Source: Sulfolobales archaeon (GTDB lineage Archaea > Thermoproteota > Thermoprotei_A > Sulfolobales > NBVN01). Taken from it: 64,000 nt of DNA. Under the pieces are notes generated by a model. It made no database searches and was not told the origin of the DNA. It saw nothing but the letters and a program-made list of their open reading frames with translations. The stretch is taken from contig JAOAKA010000004.1 of NCBI GenBank assembly GCA_026413885.1, forward strand, positions 1-64,000, given 5' to 3'. The position numbers were made by a program, and so were the translations under genes. Below, in pieces: positions 42,081 to 51,588 of the stretch; positions within the stretch are counted from its first letter, which is position 1, and each line of letters begins with the position of its first letter.

Positions 42081-43115
42081 ATGGAGAGAAGCCCCTATCT
42101 AAGAGATAGACTTGAATCTATAGATGTGAAGTCTAGAAAGCTGAGTGAAATACTTCGAGAGATCTCTAAGACGGCATATCAAGGAAGAAAACTCGGCGAA
42201 GTTTACGAGATACTTTTGAAGATGTTCGAGGACCCGAAGATAACTGTCTTCATGGGGTTGGCCGGCTCTATGGGTCCTGGAGGTATGTGGAAGATTGTTA
42301 AGTGGTTTGTAGATGAGGGATTCATCGATGTTCTTGTTTCAACTGGTGCTAATATATCTGAAGACATTGTGGAAGCTATGGGTTTCAGCTACTACAGAGG
42401 GTCTCCTTGTGTTGATGACTACGAGTTACTTAAACATAAGATAGACCGCTTCTACGACGTCTATGTATCTGAGTTAGACTACAGAGTTATGGAGAATCTA
42501 ATAGTGGAGTTCGTAAAGACTATCCCAGAAGGTATCTACTCAACACCGGAGTTCCTATACCTCTTCGGGAGGTTTCTAAATGGTAGAGGAATAGAGTCAA
42601 TAGTTACTTCAGCCTACAGGTCTGGAGTACCTATATTCTCACCAGCATTAGTAGACTCAGGCTACGGTGTTGCTGCCGTTCTAGCTCTCAGAGAGGGAAG
42701 GAGAGTTGTGTTAGACATGGTTAAAGACTTCGACCAACTCGTTAAAATAGCTGAGAAATCTGAGGAATCAGCTGTTATTTACGTAGGTGGGGGAGTTCCG
42801 AAAGACACAATAAACTTAGTTACAGTAGTTCAAACACTTCTAGCAGAGAGGAGAGGCTCACACGACTACTATAAACCACATAAATTCGCAGTTCAGATAA
42901 CTACAGACTTACCGCAGTGGGGCGGCCTCTCAGGAGCTACACTTGAAGAAGCGGTTAGCTGGGGGAAGACATCGCCTTGGGGTCTTAAAGCAACAGTTCA
43001 CGTAGATGCTACTATAGCGCTCCCGCTAATAGCACACGCACTAGCTGAAGAAGTAGTTACTAGAAGACCTAAGAAGAAACTCATTGAGCTGCTGCTACCG
43101 GAACTCGGCCGCTAG
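42081..43115 (+). CDS. dhs: Deoxyhypusine synthase
   Basis: 344 residues. Features: VFMGLAGSMGPGGMW, LVSTGANISEDIVEAMG, DMVKDFDQL, YVGGGVPKDTINLV and the catalytic-Lys segment EEAVSWGKTSPWG, all of which are conserved in deoxyhypusine synthase. It transfers an aminobutyl group from spermidine to a lysine of aIF5A, a modification essential in archaea. This ties the cell to spermidine synthesis; a SpeH-like gene lies at 52.2 kb. It is a monocistronic gene with a hairpin about 66 bases downstream. Confidence 0.94.
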   Translation: MERSPYLRDRLESIDVKSRKLSEILREISKTAYQGRKLGEVYEILLKMFEDPKITVFMGLAGSMGPGGMWKIVKWFVDEGFIDVLVSTGANISEDIVEAMGFSYYRGSPCVDDYELLKHKIDRFYDVYVSELDYRVMENLIVEFVKTIPEGIYSTPEFLYLFGRFLNGRGIESIVTSAYRSGVPIFSPALVDSGYGVAAVLALREGRRVVLDMVKDFDQLVKIAEKSEESAVIYVGGGVPKDTINLVTVVQTLLAERRGSHDYYKPHKFAVQITTDLPQWGGLSGATLEEAVSWGKTSPWGLKATVHVDATIALPLIAHALAEEVVTRRPKKKLIELLLPELGR

Positions 43116-43181
43116 AATCTAGATCAACACTTACCTACCGCCGCAGGAATAACTTCAATACCGTCTATTTTATGGTGCTCT

Positions 43182-43211
43182 ACACTCTCGATAGCTGTCC
43201 GTAGAGAGTGT
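43182..43211. repeat. Hairpin/inverted repeat downstream of deoxyhypusine synthase
   Basis: Arms acactctc (43182-43189) and gagagtgt (43204-43211) form an 8-bp stem around 14 bases and are followed by a short T run (43211-43214). It could end the upstream transcript or regulate the next gene, which starts at 43355. A 60-codon minus-strand frame over 43170-43352 looks like chance. Confidence 0.35.
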
Positions 43212-43354
43212 TTTAGAAACCTTCGGTAAGTAAAGATATGCTGAAATTAGAATATATATTGGGATTTCAACTCTTATTCCCACATCTGCTAGACCTAAAC
43301 TAATTAGCTTAAAGACGTATCTTACAGCGAAATAAGTGTATATGGGGGACATCG

Positions 43355-43987
43355 GTGTTTGAGATGGGGATTTCTTATAGATTTCGAACTAGCGATGCTG
43401 AATATTTAGCTATGAAAATTCACGAATTACTAAAGAATCTCGGTACATCTGAGCTAGACACTGTATACTTCTCTGAGGTCGTGGGATCTGTTGGTACTAC
43501 ATCTATAGCTCTATATCTATCGAAATCAAGTTTAGGTGTCCTAATTGCTGCTTCCGCCTGCGATAACGAGGAAAAGTGTCTTACCGGACCTACTAGAGAG
43601 ATAATAGATGTCTCTCGAAAACTACTGAGAGAGATTAGAGACTTAATCGATGTCGTAAGAGTTGAGTATGTTGTTAAAGCTAAGCTAACTCTAGGTAGCG
43701 CCATTAGAAACTTAGTGAGACAATTAAAGATGGGTGGAATTGAGGTTTTAGATGGTGGTAGCTACGACGCCGGCTGGTACTCTGTTAAGACTTATAGAGG
43801 TAAGTACATAGTCTCTATGAAGAAGCTAGACGTAGTAATTACACTAGTTCAGGAAAAAACTGGTGGAGTAGCTAGTGTTCAAATAAGTGCTTCAAGAATA
43901 CTGCAGAGAGCTACCGAAGCTTCTGAAAATGAGTTCGCAGACTGTTTAAAAGCTGTTTCCCACATTATTGCTCACATAGTTAGCTAG
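43355..43987 (+). CDS. Conserved-looking soluble protein, function unknown
   Basis: 210 residues from GTG or 207 from ATG 43364. No family is recognised. It is soluble and has the pattern of an alpha/beta protein, with hydrophobic strands (TTSIALYLSKSSLGVLIAAS, IVSMKKLDVVITLVQE), a Cys-containing loop (ACDNEEKCL) and a basic helix (RKLLREIRDLIDVV). The gene end overlaps the convergent dolichol-kinase-like gene by 4 bases. TATA-like sequence occurs near 43250 and 43335. Confidence 0.55.
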   Translation: MFEMGISYRFRTSDAEYLAMKIHELLKNLGTSELDTVYFSEVVGSVGTTSIALYLSKSSLGVLIAASACDNEEKCLTGPTREIIDVSRKLLREIRDLIDVVRVEYVVKAKLTLGSAIRNLVRQLKMGGIEVLDGGSYDAGWYSVKTYRGKYIVSMKKLDVVITLVQEKTGGVASVQISASRILQRATEASENEFADCLKAVSHIIAHIVS

Positions 43988-44748
43988 AGAAATCCTAAGA
44001 CTCTACTCGCAACTAAGATTGCTAGAGTTGAAATCGTTATTAAGACATTGTCATCCATTAGTGGGGGTATCTCGTAGTGCTCCACAATACTCGCTACTAC
44101 AGCAGCTATAACTCCCACAGATCCTGCGTAGAAAGCTCCTATGGGGAGTGCGACTAAAAACATCCCTAGATTTCCTATCCAAGACTTCGTTCTTCTCCTG
44201 TATACTGCGTTCCTTATTATTCCGGTTGCAGCATCTCCAAAGGACATGAATGCTATAGGTATAACTGCGTATATAGGACTGCCGAAGAGGAGCCATAGTA
44301 TGAGAAGAGCTAGCCCCCAAGCAAAGCAGAAGTTTACTTCATACATATTATCTCTTACTTGAAACCAGTAGAAAAGTTTGCCGGATTTATGTGGAATATA
44401 GGTTATTACCGCTAGAATAAACGCAAATATCGCCGGTATTAGAGGTGAAGTAAATAAGTAAGGAACTGTGAGGCCTATCACACCTCCAGTTAAGATGTGG
44501 ATTATCTTTCGATTATAGTAGACTATGATATTATCGCTAAGCCCTCTCTTCTTCAGTAGTATGTAAATATACTTAGTGATTGCTAAAATCCCGAGCACAT
44601 ATAGGAAGAGAGGTAGAGCTATTAAAACCTCTGAAAATAGGTTTCTCGGCATGAGGTCACTGTATAAGCTGTCTACCACCTTAATTACCACATTAATCGC
44701 ATAGGCGGAGTATATAAGTATATTTAAACTAACTGTATAACTCAGCAT
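43984..44748 (-). CDS. Dolichol kinase / phosphatidate cytidylyltransferase-like membrane protein
   Basis: 254 residues with about 7 spans. RKIIHILTGGVIGLTVPYLF, MSFGDAATGIIRNAVY, RRRTKSWIGNLGMFLVALP and VEHYEIPPLMDDNVLI match the SEC59/DGK1/VTE5 group of CTP-dependent lipid kinases and their relatives, in which the FGDAxxG segment binds nucleotide. It could phosphorylate dolichol or another isoprenoid alcohol, fitting with the cis-prenyltransferase in this window. The substrate is inferred. A noncoding stretch of about 330 bases lies upstream. Confidence 0.75.
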   Translation of the reverse strand: MLSYTVSLNILIYSAYAINVVIKVVDSLYSDLMPRNLFSEVLIALPLFLYVLGILAITKYIYILLKKRGLSDNIIVYYNRKIIHILTGGVIGLTVPYLFTSPLIPAIFAFILAVITYIPHKSGKLFYWFQVRDNMYEVNFCFAWGLALLILWLLFGSPIYAVIPIAFMSFGDAATGIIRNAVYRRRTKSWIGNLGMFLVALPIGAFYAGSVGVIAAVVASIVEHYEIPPLMDDNVLITISTLAILVASRVLGFL

Positions 44749-45081
44749 AGAGATAGCTATCCTGCTTTAATCAATTTCTAGCTCACTCTCACTAAGCAAA
44801 TTGATGGCATATAGACGTAGACCATCCCCACGTAGAACCTGTCGGACTAACTGGCTAAGAGAACTAGTCCCCAGTATTTTAACGCGGTGTGAGACCTAGG
44901 GATATTTAAGGCATGTGTTTAAACATAATCTTTACTCTGTAGTTAGGTTAGGTCTTAATGCTCTAGCGTAGGCTGAATTCCATCTGTAGTCAGCTGAAAT
45001 CTGACTATCGAGGAGTCAGCCAGAAATTTGTTATGAGTACTTAAATACGTTCTGACAGAGTATTACAGTGTAGGAGAAATC
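44749..45081. other. Intergenic stretch of 330 bases
   Basis: No frame of note on either strand. Imperfect direct and inverted copies of gtcagc/ctgac occur near 44979-45022 (agtcagctgaaatctgact and aggagtcagcc). TATA-like sequences atatttaag (about 44902) and gtttaaacat (about 44917) and tacttaaata (about 45037) point to promoters, the last for the gene at 45082. A small RNA is possible but not demonstrated. Confidence 0.35.
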
Positions 45082-45465
45082 TTGATGATTAGTAATAAAA
45101 AACTACTTGCTGAAGCTGAAAAGGTGGGTAAGCTATTAGTCTGTGTTTCATCTCTTATTCAGCAAGGTCTTAGAAGTAGCTACCCGGGACTCAGCTCACT
45201 TCTTCTCCTAAGATTTCGCCTACTGGGAATAGACCCACAAACAGGATTGATGAGTAATGTTGATGAATACATTAGAACACTAGTTCAGCTAGTAGGTGAT
45301 GAAAAAACAGCTGAATACATCCTCTACTCAGTACTTCCGAAGAAGAAAGTTTTTGAAAAAGTGATAAAGATCACGCTTTACGCTAGGAACGATGTGACTG
45401 AAGCTCTACTTAAGTTAATGCGAGAGTATGAGAAAGATATTAGAGCTGCTTGCGGAGATTTCTAA
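45082..45465 (+). CDS. Small helical protein, function unknown
   Basis: 127 residues, mainly helical and basic/hydrophobic mixed, with no recognised family. Visible features: a helix KKLLAEAEKVGKLLVCVSSL, a GIDPQTGL turn near residue 50, and a second helical part (FEKVIKITLYARNDVTEALL) near the end. No signal peptide or membrane span. It is a single gene with a TATA-like element (tacttaaata) about 45 bases upstream, followed by the convergent ileS gene. Confidence 0.5.
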   Translation: MMISNKKLLAEAEKVGKLLVCVSSLIQQGLRSSYPGLSSLLLLRFRLLGIDPQTGLMSNVDEYIRTLVQLVGDEKTAEYILYSVLPKKKVFEKVIKITLYARNDVTEALLKLMREYEKDIRAACGDF

Positions 45466-45523
45466 TAAACTCTCTTAGATAGTCTTACCTACTACTAGCT
45501 TCAGATCGAGAAAACTTATGTCT

Positions 45524-48502
45524 CTAGCCACTAAAGTGAGTTCTCTTTACTCCTATTCTTACTGTGAAGCCCTCTATATCCCAAGTCTTCACGTAGAAGC
45601 TCTCTCCAGGGCTCTCCTGAAGTAGATTAGATGCTCTTACTTCTCTTGATATATACTCTCTGAAGGTCCGCAGAGATGTAGCTATATCTTCAGAGTCTGT
45701 CTCAACTACAACCTCTATAAACTCTGCTACATCTAGATTCATCTCCTTCCTCATGACCTGTATTCTGCGTATGAGTTCTCTAGCTAGAGCTTCAGCATAG
45801 AGCTCCCTATCGACAGTCTTCTGCAGACAGACAGTAATTTCTCCTTCTTGTATGTATTCGTAGTCTCCTCCGAGACATGTGGATATAGATGTCGATAGCT
45901 CGACATTCTTAACGTTAGATAGTCTAGATACGACACTTCTGAGGTGCTCTAATCTCTCTAATACGCCTCTCTCAGCTACTACAACAACTTCGCGAAGAGG
46001 ATACCTTATCTTTATACCTAATCTATTTCTTAGAGATGCCAGTAGTTCAACAACTTTTAGAGCTGTTCTAAAGCTCTCCTCTAGCTGCGGCTCCACTCTA
46101 CCTCCATCGACCTCATCTAGCTTAGATAGGTGAACACTCTCTAGTTCATCTGGTTCGAAGTACTTTATGAAGTGAATCCAGAGTGCCTCCGATAAGTGAG
46201 GTACCGCTGGTGATAGTAGCTTGAGTAGCTGCTTGAGGGTGTAGTAGAGTGTGGAGTAAACAACGAATCTATCGTCACTCTCTTCACTCCAGACTCTCGG
46301 TCTCACCAGCTTTAGGTAGGTCCTACTTAAGTCGTTGACTGCGAAGTCTATTAGTAGCTGCACTGCTTTATGTATCTCATACCTAGTTAAATGCTCAATG
46401 AACTCCTTTACCACAGTGTTGACTCTCGAGAGAATCCATCTATCTTCAATAGAGAGTCTGCTCGAATATTCCTCGAGTCTATGCACTCTCGGGCTGAATC
46501 TATCTAAATCCATGTACATAGCTGCGAATCTAAAGACATTCCACACTATGTTCAATATGCTAGACGAAGTCTTTCTAACTTCCTCCGGGTCGAACATGAA
46601 GGAGTCTCCCGGCGGGTATCTATACAGCAGGTAGAGTCTCAATGGGTCTACTCCGAATTTCCTTAACGCTTCTTCAGCATATACAACATTTCCTAGGTGT
46701 TTAGACATCTTTCTACCGTATTTATCTAGTACATGTCCCTGAATGAGTATCTGCCTGTAGGGAGCTAGCTCTCTATCGATAACTGATGTAGCTATTAGTG
46801 AGTAGAACCACCCTCTGGTTTGGTCTATTGCTTCAGTTATGAAGGTGTAGGGGTATAGCTTATTAAATAGTTCTCTGTTTCTCAATCCATCTACAGAAGC
46901 TAACCAAGCAACACCACTATCTATCCAGACGTCAACTACGAAGGGTTCTCTAACCCACTTAGAGCAGTCGGGAGATCTGAGCTCAACAGCATCTATCCAG
47001 GGTCTGTGAGTGAGTTTTTCGTCATCTACATCCGGCATACCTGAAGCATAACTCTTTAACTCATCTACGCTACCAATCACCAGTATCTTACTGGGGTTTT
47101 CTACACATCTCCATATGGGTAGCGGTGTACCCCATATTCTCGACCTAGATATAGTCCAGTCTTTAACGTTCGCAAGCCACGATTCAAACCTACTCCTATG
47201 TATCTTCGGGAATATCTCGACAGAATTTAGAGCTTCAAGTAGTTTATCTCTTAGTTTACTCATAGCTATAAACCACTGTCTATCTGCTCTATAGATCAGT
47301 GGTGTTCCACACCTCCAGCAGTGGGGATATCTATGTACAATACGCCCGGATCTAACTAGGAGTTTCTTCTCGTTTAAGACTCTAACAACTAGTTCAGATG
47401 CTTCACTAATAGATAGACCTCTAAATACCCCGGCTTGTTCGTCGAACACTCCATCGATATCTACAGTACTAGTTATCGGTAGTCCATACTGAACACCGAG
47501 TTCGAAGTCTTCCGGTCCGTGACCTGGAGCTATGTGAACTAAGCCGGTCCCCTCCTCAAGACTTACGAAGCCGGTGTCTAGAACTACGTGGCTATCTCTG
47601 TGGTCTCTATGTATTGGTACTTCACTAAGTAGGGGGTGCTCGTATCTCAAGCCTCTTAGCTCAGACCCTCTCACTAAGTTGATACATCTTAAATTAGCTA
47701 TACCTAACTCCGCACTTACTCTCTCCACTAGCTGCCTAGCTATATACCACTTCTCACCGCCTAAGTCAGCTAGACAGTATTCCGCATCTGGATGTACAGC
47801 TACTGCTTCATTATCTATTAATGTCCAAGGTGTTGTTGTCCAGACCAGCAGGTAGTCTCTATCTCCTCCCTCAATCTTCAGTTTCACGTAGATCGATGGA
47901 GACTCTCTTTCTTCGTAACCCATATCGACTTCAGCATCACTTAGAGCTGTCTCACATCTGGGGCAGAATGGTAGTACTCTATAGCCTTCGTAGAGTAACC
48001 CCTTCTCCCAAGCCTTCTTCACTAAGTACCAGACGTACTCTAAATACCTGCTTCTCCGAGTTTCATAAGCATTTTCGAGGTCTAGCCACAGACCTAGAGC
48101 TTCTGTAGCGTAGAGCTTCCAGTAAGTGAGGTAGTAGTCAACTAACTTGTTGCACTCTTCAATAAATCTCTCGAACCCTACCTTCTCTGATATCTCTCTC
48201 TTAGTTCTAATACCGAGTTTCTTCTCAACTTCTACTTCAACCGGTAGCCCCTGCTCATCCCACCCTCCTTGAGCCCATACATCGTACCCCAGAATCCTGT
48301 GGTATCTCAGGGCAAAGTCTTTATATATCCTACCTCTTAGATGACCTACGTGTGGGTAGCCGTTAGCTGTTGGTGGACCTTCAAGAAAGCTGAAGAGTTT
48401 TCTACCAGATAGTGCTCGCCACTTCTGTGGAATATTTCTCTCTCTCCAATATGCTCTAACTTCTTCCTCAACTTTCTTTATACTCAGCGGAGGTAAATCA
48501 AT
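45524..48502 (-). CDS. ileS: Isoleucyl-tRNA synthetase with a non-standard start codon
   Basis: About 990 residues, a full-length class I synthetase: GYPHVGHLRG (HIGH motif), GGWDEQGLPVEVEVEK, a CP1 editing domain, zinc-type cysteine pairs in LPFCPRCETAL and HCWRCGTPL, GRKMSKHLGN (KMSKS motif), and a C-terminal anticodon-binding region. The N-terminal catalytic part lies upstream of GTG 48022, but between the in-frame stop at 48542 and that GTG there is no ATG, GTG or TTG. A TATA box at 48533-48541 puts transcription start near 48511, so ATT 48502 (leaderless-like) or CTG 48487 is the likely start. It charges tRNA-Ile and edits valine. Confidence 0.9.
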   Translation of the reverse strand: MDLPPLSIKKVEEEVRAYWRERNIPQKWRALSGRKLFSFLEGPPTANGYPHVGHLRGRIYKDFALRYHRILGYDVWAQGGWDEQGLPVEVEVEKKLGIRTKREISEKVGFERFIEECNKLVDYYLTYWKLYATEALGLWLDLENAYETRRSRYLEYVWYLVKKAWEKGLLYEGYRVLPFCPRCETALSDAEVDMGYEERESPSIYVKLKIEGGDRDYLLVWTTTPWTLIDNEAVAVHPDAEYCLADLGGEKWYIARQLVERVSAELGIANLRCINLVRGSELRGLRYEHPLLSEVPIHRDHRDSHVVLDTGFVSLEEGTGLVHIAPGHGPEDFELGVQYGLPITSTVDIDGVFDEQAGVFRGLSISEASELVVRVLNEKKLLVRSGRIVHRYPHCWRCGTPLIYRADRQWFIAMSKLRDKLLEALNSVEIFPKIHRSRFESWLANVKDWTISRSRIWGTPLPIWRCVENPSKILVIGSVDELKSYASGMPDVDDEKLTHRPWIDAVELRSPDCSKWVREPFVVDVWIDSGVAWLASVDGLRNRELFNKLYPYTFITEAIDQTRGWFYSLIATSVIDRELAPYRQILIQGHVLDKYGRKMSKHLGNVVYAEEALRKFGVDPLRLYLLYRYPPGDSFMFDPEEVRKTSSSILNIVWNVFRFAAMYMDLDRFSPRVHRLEEYSSRLSIEDRWILSRVNTVVKEFIEHLTRYEIHKAVQLLIDFAVNDLSRTYLKLVRPRVWSEESDDRFVVYSTLYYTLKQLLKLLSPAVPHLSEALWIHFIKYFEPDELESVHLSKLDEVDGGRVEPQLEESFRTALKVVELLASLRNRLGIKIRYPLREVVVVAERGVLERLEHLRSVVSRLSNVKNVELSTSISTCLGGDYEYIQEGEITVCLQKTVDRELYAEALARELIRRIQVMRKEMNLDVAEFIEVVVETDSEDIATSLRTFREYISREVRASNLLQESPGESFYVKTWDIEGFTVRIGVKRTHFSG

Positions 48503-48532
48503 AGTGGGTCCCGAAGATAATAGATAGCTACA

Positions 48533-48541
48533 CCTTATAAG
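48533..48541 (-). promoter_or_regulatory. TATA box of ileS
   Basis: On the minus strand this reads cttataagg. With the usual spacing of 26 bases the transcript begins near 48511, just ahead of the candidate ATT start codon at 48502, so the mRNA would be almost leaderless. Confidence 0.5.
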
Positions 48542-48669
48542 CTACTCAAAACGTATGTTAGGTGATTACACATAACCTCGCCGAAGGAGTTGAATATCGC
48601 ACTCTTAAGATTGCTTAAACCTATTTAGCGAGAGAGTTTAAATCGAATGCTCTAGAATATTCTGGTGCT

Positions 48670-49863
48670 GTGGATATGCTGGATTTAGTATCAGCTGTCT
48701 TCAGCTTAATTTCTATATCTATATTGTCTGCCAACTCTGCAGTAGTGACTCTTGCGTATTTAAGTAGATCGCGTCCAGTAGAGGTGTATCCAGAGAATCT
48801 ATATGAATACCCTGAAGTAACTATAGTTGTGCCGGCATATAGAGAAAGGTCCAGCATTCACCACGTACTTCAGTCGCTTAAGGAAGTGAGGTATCCGAGA
48901 GACAAGCTTAAAGTAGTTGTTGTAGGTGAGAGTGACGATATCGAGACATACCGTGAAATCTCGAAGTTCTGTAAAGCAGGCAACCAGCTTCTCAACTGCG
49001 GGGAGGTTGTCGGTATCTACATAGAGAACTCTTCTGGAGTACGTGGTAAACCCGCTGCTCTGAACTACGCGTTGAGATACATTAATACAGATATATTAGC
49101 AGTATACGATGCTGAAGACACTATACACCCAGACCACGTGCTAACCGCAGTTAAGATATTGGAAGACAGTGATGTAGTAGCTGTTCAATTTATTAGAGAA
49201 GTTGCTAACACGTCTAGCAAGTTGAGTAAAGCTCAAATAGCGGATTTCTACTTCTTCTACGAAGTCTTCCAGCCGTATATAGCACATAAAACGGGGCTCG
49301 CAGAAGTCTGCGGGTCTGCGTTCTTTATCAAGGTTCCACATTTAGTGAGCATTGGTGGATTCAATATCTCATCACCGACTGAAGATCTAGATTTAACCTA
49401 TAGGATAGGTGCCCGCAGGTGGAAAGTCGTACTTGCTTACCCTCCATCGACTACGAGACCTATCTCCCGGTTTTCCAGTCTCGTCAAGCAGAGAGCTAGG
49501 TGGATTAGAGGTGGTATACTATCTATTTCCGTTGGGTTGAGAGCGGTGCCTAGGTCTATCCCACTACTACTAATAACTGGGTTTACACCTATTGCTGCGA
49601 TTACTTCAACTATTGCGGTAGCTGTAGGTTTTGCTGGATTGCTCCTGGGATTTGAAATGACGCTATTCAGGCGGGTTATTCTAGTTCTAGCTGCTGTCTG
49701 TGTGCTTGGCTCTACACCAGTTGTACTCGCAAATCCTGGTGGAAGAAGTGCTTTAAAGTACTTGGCCGTTATGTCTGCTGTCTATTACTTAGCTATCTGG
49801 AGAGCTGTTTTCGAGCTTCTTACAGCACCTAGGAGTTGGACTAAGTCTGACTTCAAGGCTTGA
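48670..49863 (+). CDS. Membrane GT2 glycosyltransferase
   Basis: 397 residues. An N-terminal span precedes a GT-A domain: VTIVVPAYRERSSIHHVLQS, AVYDAEDTIHPDHV (metal-binding acid residues), SPTEDLDLTYRIG and the QxxRW-type KQRARWIRGG, as in processive family 2 enzymes (cellulose- and hyaluronan-synthase-like). Three or four C-terminal spans follow (residues about 295-385). It probably uses a nucleotide sugar to build a surface polysaccharide or a lipid-linked glycan. GTG 48670 or the next ATG two codons on can be the start. Confidence 0.85.
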   Translation: MDMLDLVSAVFSLISISILSANSAVVTLAYLSRSRPVEVYPENLYEYPEVTIVVPAYRERSSIHHVLQSLKEVRYPRDKLKVVVVGESDDIETYREISKFCKAGNQLLNCGEVVGIYIENSSGVRGKPAALNYALRYINTDILAVYDAEDTIHPDHVLTAVKILEDSDVVAVQFIREVANTSSKLSKAQIADFYFFYEVFQPYIAHKTGLAEVCGSAFFIKVPHLVSIGGFNISSPTEDLDLTYRIGARRWKVVLAYPPSTTRPISRFSSLVKQRARWIRGGILSISVGLRAVPRSIPLLLITGFTPIAAITSTIAVAVGFAGLLLGFEMTLFRRVILVLAAVCVLGSTPVVLANPGGRSALKYLAVMSAVYYLAIWRAVFELLTAPRSWTKSDFKA

Positions 49864-49910
49864 AGCAGATATTTATTCACTCTTACCAAGAGACTTGGTG
49901 AGCTTAAGAA

Positions 49911-51473
49911 ATGAGCTCTAAGATCGAGGAGCTCAAGAAGCTGTATGAGCAGGCACTACTGGGGGGAGGTAAGGAAGCTATAGATGCTCAACACTCTAGA
50001 GGAAAGCTTACTGCTCGCGAGAGAGTCGAGTTACTAGTAGACTCGGAGAGCTTTCTCGAGCTGGATATATTTGTTAGACATAGAACCACAGAGTTCGGTA
50101 TGGATAAGAGGTGGGTGTGGGGTGATGCTGTAGTTACAGGTCTAGCTAGAATCGGCGGTAGAAGAGCTGTAGTTATAGCTCAAGACTTCACCTTCATGGG
50201 TGGTTCTCTCGGTGAGATGCACGCAGCTAAAATAGTTAAAGCAATGCAGACCGCGATAAGTCAGGGCATCCCGATAGTTTTTCTAAACGACTCCGGCGGC
50301 GCGAGAATACAGGAAGGAGTTGACTCACTGAGGGGCTACGGAGACATATTCTATATGAACGTCATGGCCTCGGGGATAGTGCCGCAGATAGCAGCGATCA
50401 TGGGTCCATGTGCTGGAGGAGCAGTATACTCACCAGCTCTAATGGACTTCGTAGTAATGGTGAAGAAAACTTCCTTTATGTTCATAACTGGTCCTAGAGT
50501 TGTTAGAGCAGCTATTGGTGAGGTAGTAGATGAGCAGCAGCTAGGGGGTCCGGAGGTTCACGCAGCTAAATCAGGTCAAGCAGACTTCATAGTGGAAGAC
50601 GACAAAGAAGCTATAGCAGTTATAAAGAAGCTACTTTCATACCTGCCGAGCAACAACATGGAGGACCCACCCGTTGTTAGAACCGGCGACCTACCCGATA
50701 GAGATATTCCAGAGCTAGATGGAGTAGTTCCAGAAGACCCTAACGCCGCCTACGATATGTACAAGATCGTAGATAGCGTTCTAGATGTGGGGTCGTTTCT
50801 CGAGGTAAAAACACAGTGGGCTAGAAATGCTATCACTGGTTTCGGTAGATTAGACGGTAGGTCTGTCTGCATCATAGCTAATCAGCCTAACTATCTAGCT
50901 GGTGTTCTAGATATAGACTCATCAGATAAGATCGCAGAACACGTAAGATTCTGTGATGCTTTCAACATACCTATAGTCACATTTGTCGATGTCCCAGGCT
51001 ACATGCCCGGAACCAAGCAGGAGCACGGTGGTATAATAAGGCATGGAGCTAAAGTTCTCTACGCTTATAGCGAGGCAACAGTTCCTAAGCTAACGATTAT
51101 AGTTAGGAAAGCTTATGGAGGTGCCTACATAGCTATGGGATCTAAACATCTAGGAGCAGACTTTGTCGCCGCCTGGCCTACAGCTGAGATAGCGGTTATG
51201 GGTCCTGAAGGAGCTGCTGAGATAATATGGAGAAGAGAGTTAGAAGCTGTTAAAGACCCTCAGGAGAGAGCTAAGCTACTAGCAAAATTCACAGAAGAAT
51301 ATAGAAGCAAGTTTGCTAATCCTTATGTAGCAGCTAGCCGGGGATACGTAGACTCCGTAATCCAGCCGAGAAACACCAGGCGAGTACTCACTAAAGCTCT
51401 CGAAATACTGTCTACAAAGAGAGAGGTAAGAATCTGGGTTCCACCAAAGAAGCACGGACTTACACCAATATAG
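49911..51473 (+). CDS. Acyl-CoA carboxylase carboxyltransferase subunit
   Basis: 520 residues, the size of PccB/AccD5-type carboxyltransferases and of the alpha subunit of methylmalonyl-CoA decarboxylase. Both crotonase-like halves are visible: FLNDSGGARIQEGVDSLRG and MGPCAGGAVYSPALMDFV in the first; VDVPGYMPGTKQEHGGIIRH and RKAYGGAYIAMGSKHLGADF in the second. It transfers carboxyl between biotin and an acyl-CoA (acetyl, propionyl or methylmalonyl). Biotin carboxylase and biotin carrier genes are not in this window. In crenarchaea such enzymes can serve the 3-hydroxypropionate pathway or methylmalonyl-CoA turnover. Confidence 0.9.
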   Translation: MSSKIEELKKLYEQALLGGGKEAIDAQHSRGKLTARERVELLVDSESFLELDIFVRHRTTEFGMDKRWVWGDAVVTGLARIGGRRAVVIAQDFTFMGGSLGEMHAAKIVKAMQTAISQGIPIVFLNDSGGARIQEGVDSLRGYGDIFYMNVMASGIVPQIAAIMGPCAGGAVYSPALMDFVVMVKKTSFMFITGPRVVRAAIGEVVDEQQLGGPEVHAAKSGQADFIVEDDKEAIAVIKKLLSYLPSNNMEDPPVVRTGDLPDRDIPELDGVVPEDPNAAYDMYKIVDSVLDVGSFLEVKTQWARNAITGFGRLDGRSVCIIANQPNYLAGVLDIDSSDKIAEHVRFCDAFNIPIVTFVDVPGYMPGTKQEHGGIIRHGAKVLYAYSEATVPKLTIIVRKAYGGAYIAMGSKHLGADFVAAWPTAEIAVMGPEGAAEIIWRRELEAVKDPQERAKLLAKFTEEYRSKFANPYVAASRGYVDSVIQPRNTRRVLTKALEILSTKREVRIWVPPKKHGLTPI

Positions 51474-51588
51474 CGAGTTGAACATGGCCTGAATACCTAG
51501 ATAACATATCGATCTACCATCTATAGCTACTATATTTTCTTGTATAATACATCAATACCTAAAACGTAGAGACTCAGCTCTCACGCAG

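Noticed and set aside
43170..43352. 60-codon minus-strand frame
   Set aside because: It overlaps the promoter region of the next gene and a hairpin; composition is not gene-like.
45524..48022. Truncated IleRS beginning at GTG 48022
   Set aside because: It would lack the HIGH motif and the first part of the catalytic domain; these are encoded in frame upstream.
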